Shown: positions 31,946-41,704, counted from the first letter of the stretch. The stretch is 64,000 nt of DNA from Morganella morganii H1r (GCF_000633515.1 NZ_AYMP01000018.1:186001-250000), one strand, 5' to 3'. The notes: a model not told the origin generated them from the sequence alone. Numbers and translations are program-made.

Positions 31946-32287
31946 ATGCCCGCTACATTATGTACCCGTCTGACAGTCTCTTTCTGCCTGCTGCTGACTT
32001 CCGGCTGTTCGATGCACCTTGCCAATGACAGCTGGACCGGACGCGATAAAGCCCAGCATTTTGCCTTTTCAGCCGCAACCGCGATTGCGGCTAATGCTTA
32101 CGGCGATCACCAGAACTGGCAGCACCGACACAGTGTACAGTTCGGCATCGGTTTTTCCGTTGCACTGGGGGCTGCAAAGGAGTTTTATGACAGCCGCCCC
32201 GGCGGTACCGGCTGGAGTGTGAAAGATTTTGTCTGGGATATTGCCGGTGCCGTTGCCGGTTACAGTCTGTACCAATCGGTGAAATAA
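31946..32287 (+). CDS. yfiM: YfiM, small lipoprotein
   Basis: A 113-residue predicted lipoprotein: the N-terminus ends in LLLTSGC (Cys21). The body carries WTGRDKAQHFAFSAATA and GAAKEFYDSRPGGTGWSVKDFVWDIAGA, the DUF2279-type pattern of YfiM. It follows pssA as in E. coli. The function is unknown; a periplasmic or outer-membrane location is inferred from the lipobox. It is the last gene before the AT-rich accessory part of the window. Confidence 0.88.
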   Translation: MPATLCTRLTVSFCLLLTSGCSMHLANDSWTGRDKAQHFAFSAATAIAANAYGDHQNWQHRHSVQFGIGFSVALGAAKEFYDSRPGGTGWSVKDFVWDIAGAVAGYSLYQSVK

Positions 32288-32736
32288 AAATCCGGTGACC
32301 GGACAGTGTTAATTTTGTGAACAACATCACATACAAAAATAATTTGTTACATTTAACTATCCGGCGATAATATTTTTACCGGAAATTTAAATTATGAATA
32401 ACCTTTCGATTAAAATATCGTCGTTACTCTTTATGCTTTTCTTAAATAACAAAACTTAAAATTAATATTACTTAAAATACATTGCCATGAAAATATTATT
32501 TTCATTGTCACTTTGATAATAAAAATACCCAGGAATCAAGATAAGTAAAAATGAAAATAATATGTCTAAGTGCAAATACCCACGCATAAAATAAAAAAAT
32601 AATACATTCATGCCATTAGATACCCGCAATAGGAATCCCCTTATTTCCGGCGTAGTAAATACACTATAATTGCCTAATAATAATAGATATTAGGATTTTA
32701 TCCCTTTTACCTTTATTCCGAATACAGGCCATTATT
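32288..32736 (+). promoter_or_regulatory. AT-rich upstream region of the autotransporter gene
   Basis: Gene-free, very AT-rich. A perfect TATAAT (32665-32670, preceded by ACAC) is the best -10, with no good -35. Directly after it, CCTAATA (32673-32679) and TATTAGG (32688-32694) form a perfect dyad overlapping the expected transcription start, suggestive of an operator or 5' hairpin. Such AT-rich upstream DNA is a typical H-NS target. Confidence 0.45.
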
Positions 32737-35700
32737 ATGAAATTTAAACTTTCACAAATTACCGTATTGGTAGTTAGTGCGCTTTCCGCGTCAGCCGTAA
32801 TTGCTGCAACTGTTAATGAAACTGTTAATATCAACAATAACACTCCCGGTCCGGTTATCACCGGACATAACAATTCCAACGATACCATTAAATATACGGG
32901 TACCGTCAGTAACAGCCCGAACACAACCACATTTGTTGGCCGGGAATCAGCAACAGAAAGCAGCGTATATTACACCAATGTAACAGATGGCAGCGGTAAT
33001 GTTATCGGTACCAGAGCCAACTATGACTACAAATATTATTATTCTCCGGTTGAAGTGGATGGGCTGACTATTACCGATTCCAGCGTCCGCATCAATGGTA
33101 AGGCAGATAATTTAACCGTTAATGGTGATTCCGTAGTGACTATCACCGGCAATGATGCCTATGACCAATACCAGGGCGCCAATTATCAAAATCCATCTGA
33201 TGCAAGCTCACAATATACACCCGCCCGTCACGGTTTCACTAACAACCGCCGGGATGAGGTTATTATCAGCACCGGGAACGGTACATATAATGATAATTCC
33301 AAACAGTATCTGGACGGGCAGCATATTGGTGATGTAAAAACCAATAACAGCAATGGTTCAAGCTTAACCATTAAAGGTACTGTTGTTAACGATCCCCGTT
33401 TAGGTGCCGATAATGGTGAATATCTGGTTGCCACCGGTGATACCTTCAACGGTAAAGCCGAACAGCATGTCGGTGAGCGCTCACTGTCACAAGGTGCAAC
33501 GTTTAACGGTCAGAGCTCGCAGCACCTCAAAGGTAAAGACGGCCAAAAAGCCATATCCCTTGATGCAACCTTTACCGGCACAGCCGGTGTAAAACATACC
33601 GGTCAGACTGTCGGCAGTAATGGCCTGGCAATCGACTCCACCTTTGATTACGCGGATCAGGATATCTCTTCCGGCGGTGTTGCCAAAAATAATACACTCC
33701 GTAACAGCGATCAATTTGTCAAAGGTGAAGCGATTAATACCAGCATCACCAACGGTAATCAGGTTATCAGCGGCAAAGCCACCACAAACAGCATCGATAA
33801 CACCACCGGAACACATGGCCTTCAGTTAATCAGCGGCGAAGCCACTGACAACACACTGAAAAATGCCGATCAGGTTATTGAAAAAACCGGCGTTGCCGTT
33901 AAAAACGTTATCGATAATACCGGTGCTGAGCACGGTGTCCAGGTTGTGCGCGGTAAAGCGGAAGATAACACCCTGAGCAACACTGATCAGCACGTTGAAA
34001 AAGAGGGTATCGCCTCCGTTAAAAACGATATTACTGACGGCAGCCAGTATGTTGATGGTTATGCAGAAAATAATACCATCACTAACAAAGCCGCTAACCG
34101 TGGTAAGCAGGTTATCAACGGCACCGCCAATAATAACAAACTGACCGAAACCGATCAGTTTGTCGGCAAAAACGGCACTGCCGGTATTAAAAACGACATT
34201 ACCAACGGCAGTCAGTATGTGGATGGTTTTGCCGAAAACAATACCATCACCAATAGTGCCGATAAACGTGGTGAGCAGGTTATCAGCGGCACCGCCGACA
34301 ATAACACACTGATTAATACCAATCAGATTGTTAAGAAAGACGGCATGGCCGGGGTTAAAAATGACATCACCGATGGTAATCAGTATGTTGACGGTACCGC
34401 TGTTAACAACACCATTAATAATACCGATGCCAAAAAACCGGGAGTGCAGATTGTCAGCGGCACAGCAACCACCAACGAGCTGAACAACGTTAACCAGGTG
34501 ATTAAAAAAGGCGGTCTGGCCACCGATAACACCCTGACCGGTAATTCTCACTTAACCATTGAAAATGGCGGTGAAGCGAAAAATAACACCCTCAATGGCG
34601 ATATTGATATGATCGTTGAGGCTAATGGTAAAGCGACCGGCAAAACCATCTTTAACGGCAAAAACCATCTGGATCTGTATGCTGCCACCACCAATGGTGC
34701 GTATGCGGAAGATCTTGCTCTTAGCCAGACCAAAGGCAAAAGCTCCATCACCGTTTATGAAGGTACTCAGGAGCACGATGCCGTCACTATCGGCACCTTA
34801 AACGGTAAAGCAGCGGTGAATTTTGACCACCGGACCAACCCGGCCGGCCATACTCAGATGAATATCAATAACCTGGGTAACAATGATCCGGCTCAGTATG
34901 ATAACACCACGTTAGATTTCACCATGAACAGCAATATCCTCAATGGTAATTCTGACTTTATCAATACTGAAAATGCGTATGGCCAGCACTATGTCACCAT
35001 CATTGAGCGGGACACCGGTAAAGAAGCGGTTCTGAACCGCCCTCAGTCTGCTGATTTTGCGTATGTGCAAAACGTGAACGGTGACAGCAATGCGGTATTT
35101 GGTATGAAGGATGCGGACGGCAAAATTCTCGATCTGATGGATGCCGGTACCTACATCCATAATATTCAGACCCGTACCGGTGCCGGCAATGACACCACCT
35201 GGTCATTCACCGCGACCGATCGCCTGACACCAAGTGCCCGTGCAGTACTCGCACTGTCCAGTGCGCCGCAGCTGATGTACAACAACGAAGTGGATCACCT
35301 GCGTGCCCGTCTGCAGATGCTGCGTACCAGTGACAGTATTGAGAACGGCCTCTGGATGCAGGGCATCGGCAGCAATACCAAAGTGGATAAAGATCAGATC
35401 CGGTACAAACTCAAACACGCCGGTCTGGAACTGGGTGCGGATTATCAGTTAGCGTTAAACAGTGACAGCAAACTGGTTATGGGCGGATTCACCGGATTTG
35501 ATAAAGGTGACGTCAAAAACAGCTGGTCCGGCACCAGTGATATCGACAGCTATACCTTCGGCGCCTATGCCACTTATCTGAATACCAATGGCTGGTATGC
35601 GGATGCCTTACTGAAATATAACCACTTTGAGAGTAAACTGAAGACAACATCCACCAACGGCTATGATGTCAGCAGTGACAAATACTCCACCTCAGTCTGG

Positions 35701-36141
35701 GGGATGGCGCTGGAAACCGGTTATACCTTTACCTTCAGTAACCAGACCTTTATCACGCCTTACGGGCAGTTAGCGTATAACCAGATGGGCAGCAAAAACA
35801 TCACGCTGAGCAATGAAATGGAAGCTGAAATCAAAAATCAGCGTTCATTGACCAGCGAACTGGGTGTCAATGCCGGTAAAGACTTCAGCTTTAATAATGG
35901 CCTGGTGTTCTCCCCGTATGTGAAAGCGGCGTGGAATCACCAGTACGAAGACGGTAACGAAGTTGAGTTCAACCGTTATAACACGATTAACCTGGATTTA
36001 TCCGGCAGCACCGGTAAATTCGGTGCCGGTTTCAATGCCCGCTATAACAACGTGAATATGTTCATGGAATTACAGCACATTGCCGGTGATGCGGTTTATT
36101 CGCCAATCAACGGACAGATTGGTATCCGCTATAACTTCTGA
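32737..36141 (+). CDS. Type Va autotransporter adhesin with AIDA-like repeat passenger
   Basis: A 1134-residue secreted/outer-membrane protein: signal peptide (residues 1-24, cleavage near VIA-A), a polar N-terminal region, a repeat passenger (about 306-621), a pertactin-like junction (about 690-850) and a C-terminal beta-barrel of about 270 residues ending in GIRYNF, with terminal Phe recognised by the Bam complex. Repeats of the form NTLxNxDQxVxKxGxA and GxQxVxGxAxxN predict a right-handed beta-helix and resemble the AIDA-I/TibA repeat pattern. No protease triad was seen; adhesion or aggregation is inferred, not shown. Base composition is more AT-rich than upstream genes. Confidence 0.88.
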   Translation: MKFKLSQITVLVVSALSASAVIAATVNETVNINNNTPGPVITGHNNSNDTIKYTGTVSNSPNTTTFVGRESATESSVYYTNVTDGSGNVIGTRANYDYKYYYSPVEVDGLTITDSSVRINGKADNLTVNGDSVVTITGNDAYDQYQGANYQNPSDASSQYTPARHGFTNNRRDEVIISTGNGTYNDNSKQYLDGQHIGDVKTNNSNGSSLTIKGTVVNDPRLGADNGEYLVATGDTFNGKAEQHVGERSLSQGATFNGQSSQHLKGKDGQKAISLDATFTGTAGVKHTGQTVGSNGLAIDSTFDYADQDISSGGVAKNNTLRNSDQFVKGEAINTSITNGNQVISGKATTNSIDNTTGTHGLQLISGEATDNTLKNADQVIEKTGVAVKNVIDNTGAEHGVQVVRGKAEDNTLSNTDQHVEKEGIASVKNDITDGSQYVDGYAENNTITNKAANRGKQVINGTANNNKLTETDQFVGKNGTAGIKNDITNGSQYVDGFAENNTITNSADKRGEQVISGTADNNTLINTNQIVKKDGMAGVKNDITDGNQYVDGTAVNNTINNTDAKKPGVQIVSGTATTNELNNVNQVIKKGGLATDNTLTGNSHLTIENGGEAKNNTLNGDIDMIVEANGKATGKTIFNGKNHLDLYAATTNGAYAEDLALSQTKGKSSITVYEGTQEHDAVTIGTLNGKAAVNFDHRTNPAGHTQMNINNLGNNDPAQYDNTTLDFTMNSNILNGNSDFINTENAYGQHYVTIIERDTGKEAVLNRPQSADFAYVQNVNGDSNAVFGMKDADGKILDLMDAGTYIHNIQTRTGAGNDTTWSFTATDRLTPSARAVLALSSAPQLMYNNEVDHLRARLQMLRTSDSIENGLWMQGIGSNTKVDKDQIRYKLKHAGLELGADYQLALNSDSKLVMGGFTGFDKGDVKNSWSGTSDIDSYTFGAYATYLNTNGWYADALLKYNHFESKLKTTSTNGYDVSSDKYSTSVWGMALETGYTFTFSNQTFITPYGQLAYNQMGSKNITLSNEMEAEIKNQRSLTSELGVNAGKDFSFNNGLVFSPYVKAAWNHQYEDGNEVEFNRYNTINLDLSGSTGKFGAGFNARYNNVNMFMELQHIAGDAVYSPINGQIGIRYNF
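33652..34600 (+). repeat. Degenerate coding repeats in the autotransporter passenger
   Basis: About a dozen imperfect units of 19-35 codons alternate between NTL-N-DQ-V-K-G-A and N-IT-G-QYV-G-AEN types. Several blocks are near-identical in DNA (for example the AACGGCAGTCAGTATG-like and GTTATCAGCGGCACCGCC-like stretches), so the array could change length by recombination. Confidence 0.75.
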
Positions 36142-36160
36142 TACCTCATCAGTTCCCGGA

Positions 36161-36187
36161 AAAGCTGCCTGACGGCAGCTTTTTTTT
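36161..36187 (+). terminator. Rho-independent terminator after the autotransporter
   Basis: AAAGCTGCC (36161-36169) pairs with GGCAGCTTT (36174-36182), followed by Ts to 36187. Confidence 0.9.
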
Positions 36188-36269
36188 ACCGGGTTCAGTA
36201 TATATTTATTATACAAAACATTCAGCACAGGTATATCAATCATTCAAACAATAATGTGAACTAACATAA

Positions 36270-36980
36270 TCAGATATAATTGAGATAACCCTGACTAATA
36301 ATATCGTTCACCTTTTTTATGCGATAGCGAATATTTGAACGAAGCCAGCTATCCTGAGTCCATTCATTATCAACTATTTCCTGACCGAACAAATGTGATG
36401 CAATCTCCCGCTGGGAGTAACCTTTATTCAGACTATCCATAATTCTTAGTAAGAATTGGTTATCCTCAGACAGTGATGAACATTTAGATTTATTATTAAG
36501 AACATCATTAATAATATCTGTATTTTGCTTTTTTCCGTTTAACTCAAGTGATATATAAATATATCTGTTAAAAATATTTTCAGTATCACTTCCGGGATTA
36601 ACAAAAAACTGAAAATAACTATAATTATTAAATACTTTAATACAGTATATTCCATTTTTTAAAATGATCGTTCTGTAATCAATGTTCTCTTTCTTTAAGA
36701 TATTCTCTATTGATAAATTTCCTTCGTGACTCAGCAATACTCTGAATGAGCGTCTGCTGAGCCCTTCCGCCCAGAAAACATTATCTGCTGTACACTCAGG
36801 ATCGACATACCTTAACAACCCCCATTTTTTTTCCGCATTTATATCGGATACCGTTTGTCTTTGCGGGTTATGACAGTGATCTGTTCCGGATGTGTTGCAG
36901 TGTAATTTCCAGTCTTCCTCATACTCGGGAATTCGGCGCAAAAACTCCCATGCGATGTCGATACACCCTTTGATACCCAT
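36270..36980 (-). CDS. DUF6499/DUF2285-type DNA-binding regulator
   Basis: A 236-residue protein. The N-terminus has AWEFLRRIPEYEEDW followed by WGLLRYVDPECTADNVFWAEG, the hallmark of DUF6499 found ahead of DUF2285 in regulators of integrative and conjugative elements. The C-terminal part (about 165-236; DNQFLLRIMDSLNKGYSQREIASHLFG, then WLRSNIRYRIKKVNDII, cited by position) looks like a helix-turn-helix DUF2285 domain. Its coding DNA is strikingly AT-rich. It is divergent from the T6SS cluster across about 440 bases and could control it; this is inference. The family assignment rests on recalled motifs. Confidence 0.65.
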   Translation of the reverse strand: MGIKGCIDIAWEFLRRIPEYEEDWKLHCNTSGTDHCHNPQRQTVSDINAEKKWGLLRYVDPECTADNVFWAEGLSRRSFRVLLSHEGNLSIENILKKENIDYRTIILKNGIYCIKVFNNYSYFQFFVNPGSDTENIFNRYIYISLELNGKKQNTDIINDVLNNKSKCSSLSEDNQFLLRIMDSLNKGYSQREIASHLFGQEIVDNEWTQDSWLRSNIRYRIKKVNDIISQGYLNYI

Positions 36981-37423
36981 AACAATACCTCTGCTGACCT
37001 GATACTATTTGAATATAAAGATAATTGTATTTTTTTAACTAATTTGTAAGGTATAACATAACTATAACAGAATAAATATATATAACTACATCAGGTAACC
37101 AGCAATGACAATATGATATTTCCGTGTAGACATCATGTCAAAATACAAGAGCATAAAATGACAACCAACATCAAAACACTTAATAAACTCATGAAAAAAA
37201 TGGATTATCAACAATATCCCGGTAGTTTTTTTATACTTATGCGACATAAATTTAAGACAAATCCTTGTATTTGACACTCTCTGTGAAATTAAATCACATT
37301 AAGATTCGTCCTCGTAAAACCTACAAGGTGATAATAATTATTTTAAATTTATCCCTTTATTAAAAACAGTCCCCGATATTAGGATGAAATGAAACAGGAC
37401 GTTAATAGCGGTGGGATGTGATA
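36981..37423. promoter_or_regulatory. Divergent AT-rich region between the regulator and the T6SS
   Basis: No gene seen. The DNA must contain the promoter of the T6SS cluster. TTGACA at 37271-37276 could be a -35, but no good -10 follows at 16-18 bases. No sigma-54 (TGGCAC-N5-TTGC) element was found. Confidence 0.4.
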
Positions 37424-38407
37424 ATGAATACAAGTGATCACGACATTTACGGTGTGGAATTCGACCCGATTTTCAGCGAGGTTGAAGCTATTCTGACTCA
37501 ATCTGAAGAATCAGCCAATCCGTTATCCGGAGAAGATGAACTTCCGCAGATTAACTGGATCACCATATCAGAAAAAACCAGTGAGTTATTATATCAGTAT
37601 AAAGATCTGCGTGTCCTGCTGTGGTCATTACGGGCAAATCTGTATATTGACGGAATTTCATCATTATTCAGCGGAATAAAAACCCTGAGTGAACTGGTTG
37701 AAAATAACAGTGAATTACTCTATCCGAAATCAGAGGATGGTGATATCCGCAGCGGCCATGCCGCCGCACTGGGATGGTTATCCGCATCGCAATGCATTTC
37801 AGAACTGAAGCAGACAAAAATCACCGCTGACCATCATTATACCCTGAATGATATCGCCTCCATCGACAGCGGAGAAATACGGGATAATTATGCCACATCA
37901 CTGAGTGCACTATTAACATCACTCACCAACAGTGATGATATCAATATCAGTAATATTTCCGGGTATTTTTCATCGGTTATACAGTCACTTGATAAAATTG
38001 AAGAGTATGCCAATCAATATACTGACGGTTATATTCTCGACTGCAGCGCGTTAAAACAATTTCTGACGCGCTGTATCAGCACCCTTAATCAGCTGGCCTC
38101 ATTTTCTGATACCGATACCCATTCAGAACCACAGGAATCACTCTCTGACGGCAGCACCCCGGAAACACCGGTAACGGCCTCATTAAACGGGCCGGTCAGA
38201 ATGACTGATATTACCTTACGCTCCCGTCAGGAAGTCTTAATTATGCTGGACTGCATACTTGATTATTTTCAGCGTTATGAACCCAGCCACCCGGTTCCGA
38301 TATTTATCCAGCGATCCAAACAAATGATTGGAATGGATTTCGCCTCAATCGTTGAAAAACTCCTTCCGGAGTCAGTCAGCACATTACAACAATTTACCGG
38401 AAAGTAA
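37424..38407 (+). CDS. tssA: TssA, T6SS baseplate/sheath assembly protein (short form)
   Basis: TssA initiates and caps T6SS tail tube/sheath assembly. The N-terminal half shows the ImpA_N pattern: NPLSGEDELPQINW, SEKTSELLYQYKDLRVLLWSLRANL and YPKSEDGDIRSGHAAALGWL (residues about 35-125). The C-terminal part has SRQEVLIMLDCILDYFQRYEPSHPVPIFI, the conserved ring-forming region of short TssA proteins. The length of 327 residues from ATG 37424 fits the short class. GTG 37418 is an alternative, but GTGGGA lies 7 bases before the ATG. It is first in the plus-strand T6SS cluster. Confidence 0.82.
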   Translation: MNTSDHDIYGVEFDPIFSEVEAILTQSEESANPLSGEDELPQINWITISEKTSELLYQYKDLRVLLWSLRANLYIDGISSLFSGIKTLSELVENNSELLYPKSEDGDIRSGHAAALGWLSASQCISELKQTKITADHHYTLNDIASIDSGEIRDNYATSLSALLTSLTNSDDINISNISGYFSSVIQSLDKIEEYANQYTDGYILDCSALKQFLTRCISTLNQLASFSDTDTHSEPQESLSDGSTPETPVTASLNGPVRMTDITLRSRQEVLIMLDCILDYFQRYEPSHPVPIFIQRSKQMIGMDFASIVEKLLPESVSTLQQFTGK

Positions 38408-38437
38408 TATTTCCTTTATTGCAATGAGGATTGTGAG

Positions 38438-38995
38438 ATGGCCAAAGATATCAGCTCTCAGAAATTTATCGGCAGAAATAATGCACCCCGTGTGCAGATT
38501 GAGTATGACGTCGAGATTTACGGCTCGCAAAAGAAAGTTGAACTTCCGTTTGTCACCGGCGTTATGACGGATTTATCAGGACATCGCGCCGTTCCTCTGC
38601 CATCGGTGGAAGAGCGTCAGTTCCTCACTTTTGACCAGGATAATTTTGATTCCCGGATGCGGGCCATCCGCCCCCGTCTTGCCTTCTATGTTGAAAACAT
38701 GCTCAGTGAAAATCCGGAAGAGCTGCTGGATATTGAACTGGAATTTGAGTCGATGGAAGACTTCGAGCCGGGCGCGATTGCCGCACGGGTCCCGCAGATG
38801 CAGAAACTGCTGGAAGCACGGGCACATCTGACGGATCTGATCACCTATATGGACGGAAAATCCAGTGCAGAGGATGTGATCCGGCAATTACTGGAACAGC
38901 CCGATTTCTTAGTCCGCCTGGCGAATGATGCGAAAGCCACTGTTGCCGCTGCCGGACCGGATATGACTGACGCGAACGGGGAGAACGACGAGTGA
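38438..38995 (+). CDS. tssB: TssB, T6SS contractile sheath small subunit
   Basis: TssB (VipA) forms the contractile sheath with TssC. The sequence RNNAPRVQIEYDVEIYGSQK, VELPFVTGVMTDLSGH and DNFDSRMRAIRPRLAFYVENML are the conserved TssB blocks; the length of 185 residues is normal. It overlaps tssC by 4 bases (GTGA), so the two subunits are translationally coupled as is usual. Confidence 0.95.
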   Translation: MAKDISSQKFIGRNNAPRVQIEYDVEIYGSQKKVELPFVTGVMTDLSGHRAVPLPSVEERQFLTFDQDNFDSRMRAIRPRLAFYVENMLSENPEELLDIELEFESMEDFEPGAIAARVPQMQKLLEARAHLTDLITYMDGKSSAEDVIRQLLEQPDFLVRLANDAKATVAAAGPDMTDANGENDE

Positions 38996-40506
38996 GCGAG
39001 CAATTAACCCAAAGTACGAATGCTGCAGATAAGGCGGTATTAACCGCCCCCGGTGAACAGAGTGAGTTAGATATCCTGTTACAGCGTTCATTCAGACCCA
39101 GCACCACGGAAGCCTCTGTCGCCGTCCGCAGTGCCATCAATACCCTGGCGGAATACGCCAATTTCGGTAAAGTAAAAGTCAGCCGGGATGTGGTACTGAC
39201 CATTGAATCCATGGTCGCGGAAATTGACGATAAATTATCCGCCCAGATGAACCGGATACTGCACAACAAAGAGTATCAGAAACTGGAATCCTCCTGGCGG
39301 GGACTCAGCTACCTTGTTGATAATACAGATGTCAGTGAAACCCTGAAAATCCGTGTATTAAATATCAGCAAAGATGAACTGTCCAAAACACTCCGCCGCT
39401 ACCGGGGATCCGCCTGGGATCAGAGCCCGATCTTCAAAGCGGTCTATGAACAGGAATACGGCCAGTTTGGTGGTGAGCCATTCGGTTGCATGATAGGTGA
39501 CTTTGAATTTGATCACAGTAATAAAAGTGTCTCCCTGCTGACGGAAATTTCCAAAATTGCCGCAGCGGCACACTGCCCGTTTATTACCTCCGCCGCACCG
39601 TCCATCATGCAGATGAATAACTGGCAGGAACTGGGGAACCCGCGTGATATCGGCAAGATTTTCACCACACCGGAATATGCGACATGGCGGCGTCTGCGTG
39701 ACAGCAACGACTCCCGCTATCTGGTGATGACCATGCCGCGTTTTCTCTCCCGTCTGCCGTATGGCGAGAAAACCAACCCGATTGAGGATTTCGCCTTTGA
39801 AGAAGTCGTGAATCCGTATGATGTCAATGACTTCAGCTGGACAAACGCGGCCTATGCAATGGGTGTGAATATCAACCGGGCGTTTGCGGAGTATGGCTGG
39901 TGCTCACGTATCCGCGGGATTGAATCCGGCGGGTCGGTGGAAGAATTACCGGCTTATGCATTCCCGTCAGACGAAGGCGGTTATGAACTGACCTGTCCGA
40001 CTGAAATTGCGATTTCCGATCGCCGTGAAAATGAATTATCCAATGCCGGATTTTTACCGCTGGTCTACCGCAAACATTCTGACTTCGCGGCCTTTATCGG
40101 CTCCTGCACACTGCACAAAGCGGTCATTTATGAAGATCCGGACGCCACGGCGAATGCGAAATTATCCGCCCGTCTGCCGTATATTTTTGCCACCTGCCGG
40201 TTTGCGCATTACCTCAAATGTATTGTGCGCGACAAAATCGGTTCTTTCCGTTCACGGGATGATATGCAGGTCTGGCTGAATGACTGGCTGATGAAATATG
40301 TTGACGGTGACCCGACTATTTCCACGGAAGCCACAAAAGCAAAACGTCCGTTAGCCGCTGCTGAAGTTCATGTGGAAGATGTCGAAGATGATCCGGGTTT
40401 TTATAAAGCACATTTTTATTTACGCCCGCATTATCAATTGGAAGGTATGACGGTGTCATTACGTCTGGTCTCTAAATTACCTTCAAGTAAAGAAAATAAT
40501 AAATAA
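38992..40506 (+). CDS. tssC: TssC, T6SS contractile sheath large subunit
   Basis: TssC (VipB) is the large sheath subunit. The 504-residue protein has NRILHNKEYQKLESSWRGL, EQEYGQFGGEPFGCMIGDFEF, NWQELGNPRDI and PFLPLVYRKHSDFAAFIGS-like stretches typical of the family, and the C-terminal HFYLRPHYQLEGMTVSLRL handshake strands. The start is GTG 38992 overlapping the tssB stop. The ClpV-binding helix in other TssC proteins is N-terminal; here residues 1-30 are polar and I cannot identify it. Confidence 0.95.
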   Translation: MSEQLTQSTNAADKAVLTAPGEQSELDILLQRSFRPSTTEASVAVRSAINTLAEYANFGKVKVSRDVVLTIESMVAEIDDKLSAQMNRILHNKEYQKLESSWRGLSYLVDNTDVSETLKIRVLNISKDELSKTLRRYRGSAWDQSPIFKAVYEQEYGQFGGEPFGCMIGDFEFDHSNKSVSLLTEISKIAAAAHCPFITSAAPSIMQMNNWQELGNPRDIGKIFTTPEYATWRRLRDSNDSRYLVMTMPRFLSRLPYGEKTNPIEDFAFEEVVNPYDVNDFSWTNAAYAMGVNINRAFAEYGWCSRIRGIESGGSVEELPAYAFPSDEGGYELTCPTEIAISDRRENELSNAGFLPLVYRKHSDFAAFIGSCTLHKAVIYEDPDATANAKLSARLPYIFATCRFAHYLKCIVRDKIGSFRSRDDMQVWLNDWLMKYVDGDPTISTEATKAKRPLAAAEVHVEDVEDDPGFYKAHFYLRPHYQLEGMTVSLRLVSKLPSSKENNK

Positions 40507-40641
40507 AAGATTTATTGCTGAGCACGAATGAGTATCTGTTTTTCCATCAGGAGATACATTCTCAGGGACGAGAACATGATGTTTATATTTTATATCCTAA
40601 ATATATTTAATTGTCGTAATATCAATGCAGGAGTGAATTAA

Positions 40642-41160
40642 ATGACAGCATTAGTCGATTATTTTTTAAAAATTGAAGGTGTTGAAGGCGAATCTCCGGA
40701 TCAGCAATATGGCGGCTGGATCCAGCTTCAGGCCTGGCAATGGTCAGAAGAGAACGCCGGACGCTGGGGTTTCGGTAGTGGCGGCGGCTCCGGTAAAGTG
40801 GAAATGAAAGACTTTGAATTCCGCATGGTCAGTAACAAAGCATCACCAAAACTGTTTCTGATGTGTGCGACCGGGGAACATATTCCGCAGGCAAAACTGG
40901 TGTGCCGTAAATCCGGCAACGGTCAGCAGGATTTTATGACCGTCACATTCAGTAACTGCCTGGTCTCAACCTTTAAAACTGTCGGTAATATGCCGCTTGA
41001 TCCGCAAACTAAAGTGGATGCGGATACGGTACTGCCGACCGATGTTATCAGTCTGAACTTTGCCCGCATCGAAGTGGAATATAAAGAACAGAAAAACGAT
41101 GGTTCTATGGGTGCCGTTATTAAAGCAGGCTATGACCTGAAGGCAAACGCCCGTATTTAA
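40642..41160 (+). CDS. hcp: Hcp (TssD), T6SS tail-tube protein
   Basis: Hcp hexamers stack into the inner tube and can carry small effectors. The 172-residue sequence has DYFLKIEGVEGES, GWIQLQAWQWSEEN, a Gly-rich loop (FGSGGGSGKVEMKDF) and ISLNFARIEVEYKEQ near the end. No toxin extension is fused. The 135-base gap from tssC and a strong ribosome site (CAGGAG) allow separate, high-level expression. Confidence 0.95.
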   Translation: MTALVDYFLKIEGVEGESPDQQYGGWIQLQAWQWSEENAGRWGFGSGGGSGKVEMKDFEFRMVSNKASPKLFLMCATGEHIPQAKLVCRKSGNGQQDFMTVTFSNCLVSTFKTVGNMPLDPQTKVDADTVLPTDVISLNFARIEVEYKEQKNDGSMGAVIKAGYDLKANARI

Positions 41161-41260
41161 CCGGCTGTAATACAGGAAAACTATGTCACGATTATTATTT
41201 GTCTGTAAGACGGATAAATAATGTATCGGGGTATGGTTTTCCCTTTACGGAAACTGAAAT

Positions 41261-41704
41261 ATGAAATCATCAGCGCCAATGTTATTTGATAAATTAAGTC
41301 TGAACAGACGAAGAATACATTTACCGCAATGGCGTGATGTTTTATTACGCGATATTGAGTTGTTATTAAATGATGCTGCACACAGCGCCTCATTAGCATT
41401 AGATAAAAAAACATACTGTATGAATTCCGTGATTAATTACGGACTGCCGACACTCAGTGCGAAAGTGCCTGTCAATACTGATCCGATAGTGCTGGCAAAA
41501 AAAATACAGCAAATCATTGCCACATTTGAACCGAGACTGGATCCGCGCTCAATCCGGGTCACACCGTTTGTGAATAAAAATGAAACCTGGACCCTGGCAC
41601 TGCTTTTCGACATTTATGCCAAAACCAATTTACCGGATGACGATCTGTCCGTGAATTTACGTATCGCCCTGGATTATTCATACGGCAGTGTCCGTGTCAT
41701 CTGA
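41261..41704 (+). CDS. tssE: TssE, gp25-like T6SS baseplate subunit
   Basis: TssE is the baseplate component related to phage T4 gp25 that triggers sheath assembly. The 147-residue protein has LFDKLSLNR at the N-terminus, LLRDIELLLN in the usual EIE region (here DIE), SVINYGLPTLS and RFEPRLDPRSIRV-like text (FEPRLDPRSIRV). It lies between hcp and tssF. Confidence 0.92.
   Translation: MKSSAPMLFDKLSLNRRRIHLPQWRDVLLRDIELLLNDAAHSASLALDKKTYCMNSVINYGLPTLSAKVPVNTDPIVLAKKIQQIIATFEPRLDPRSIRVTPFVNKNETWTLALLFDIYAKTNLPDDDLSVNLRIALDYSYGSVRVI

Noticed and set aside
37282-37298. CRP-like TGTGA/TCACA pair upstream of tssA
   Set aside because: The spacer is 7 bases instead of 6, which breaks the CRP site geometry.
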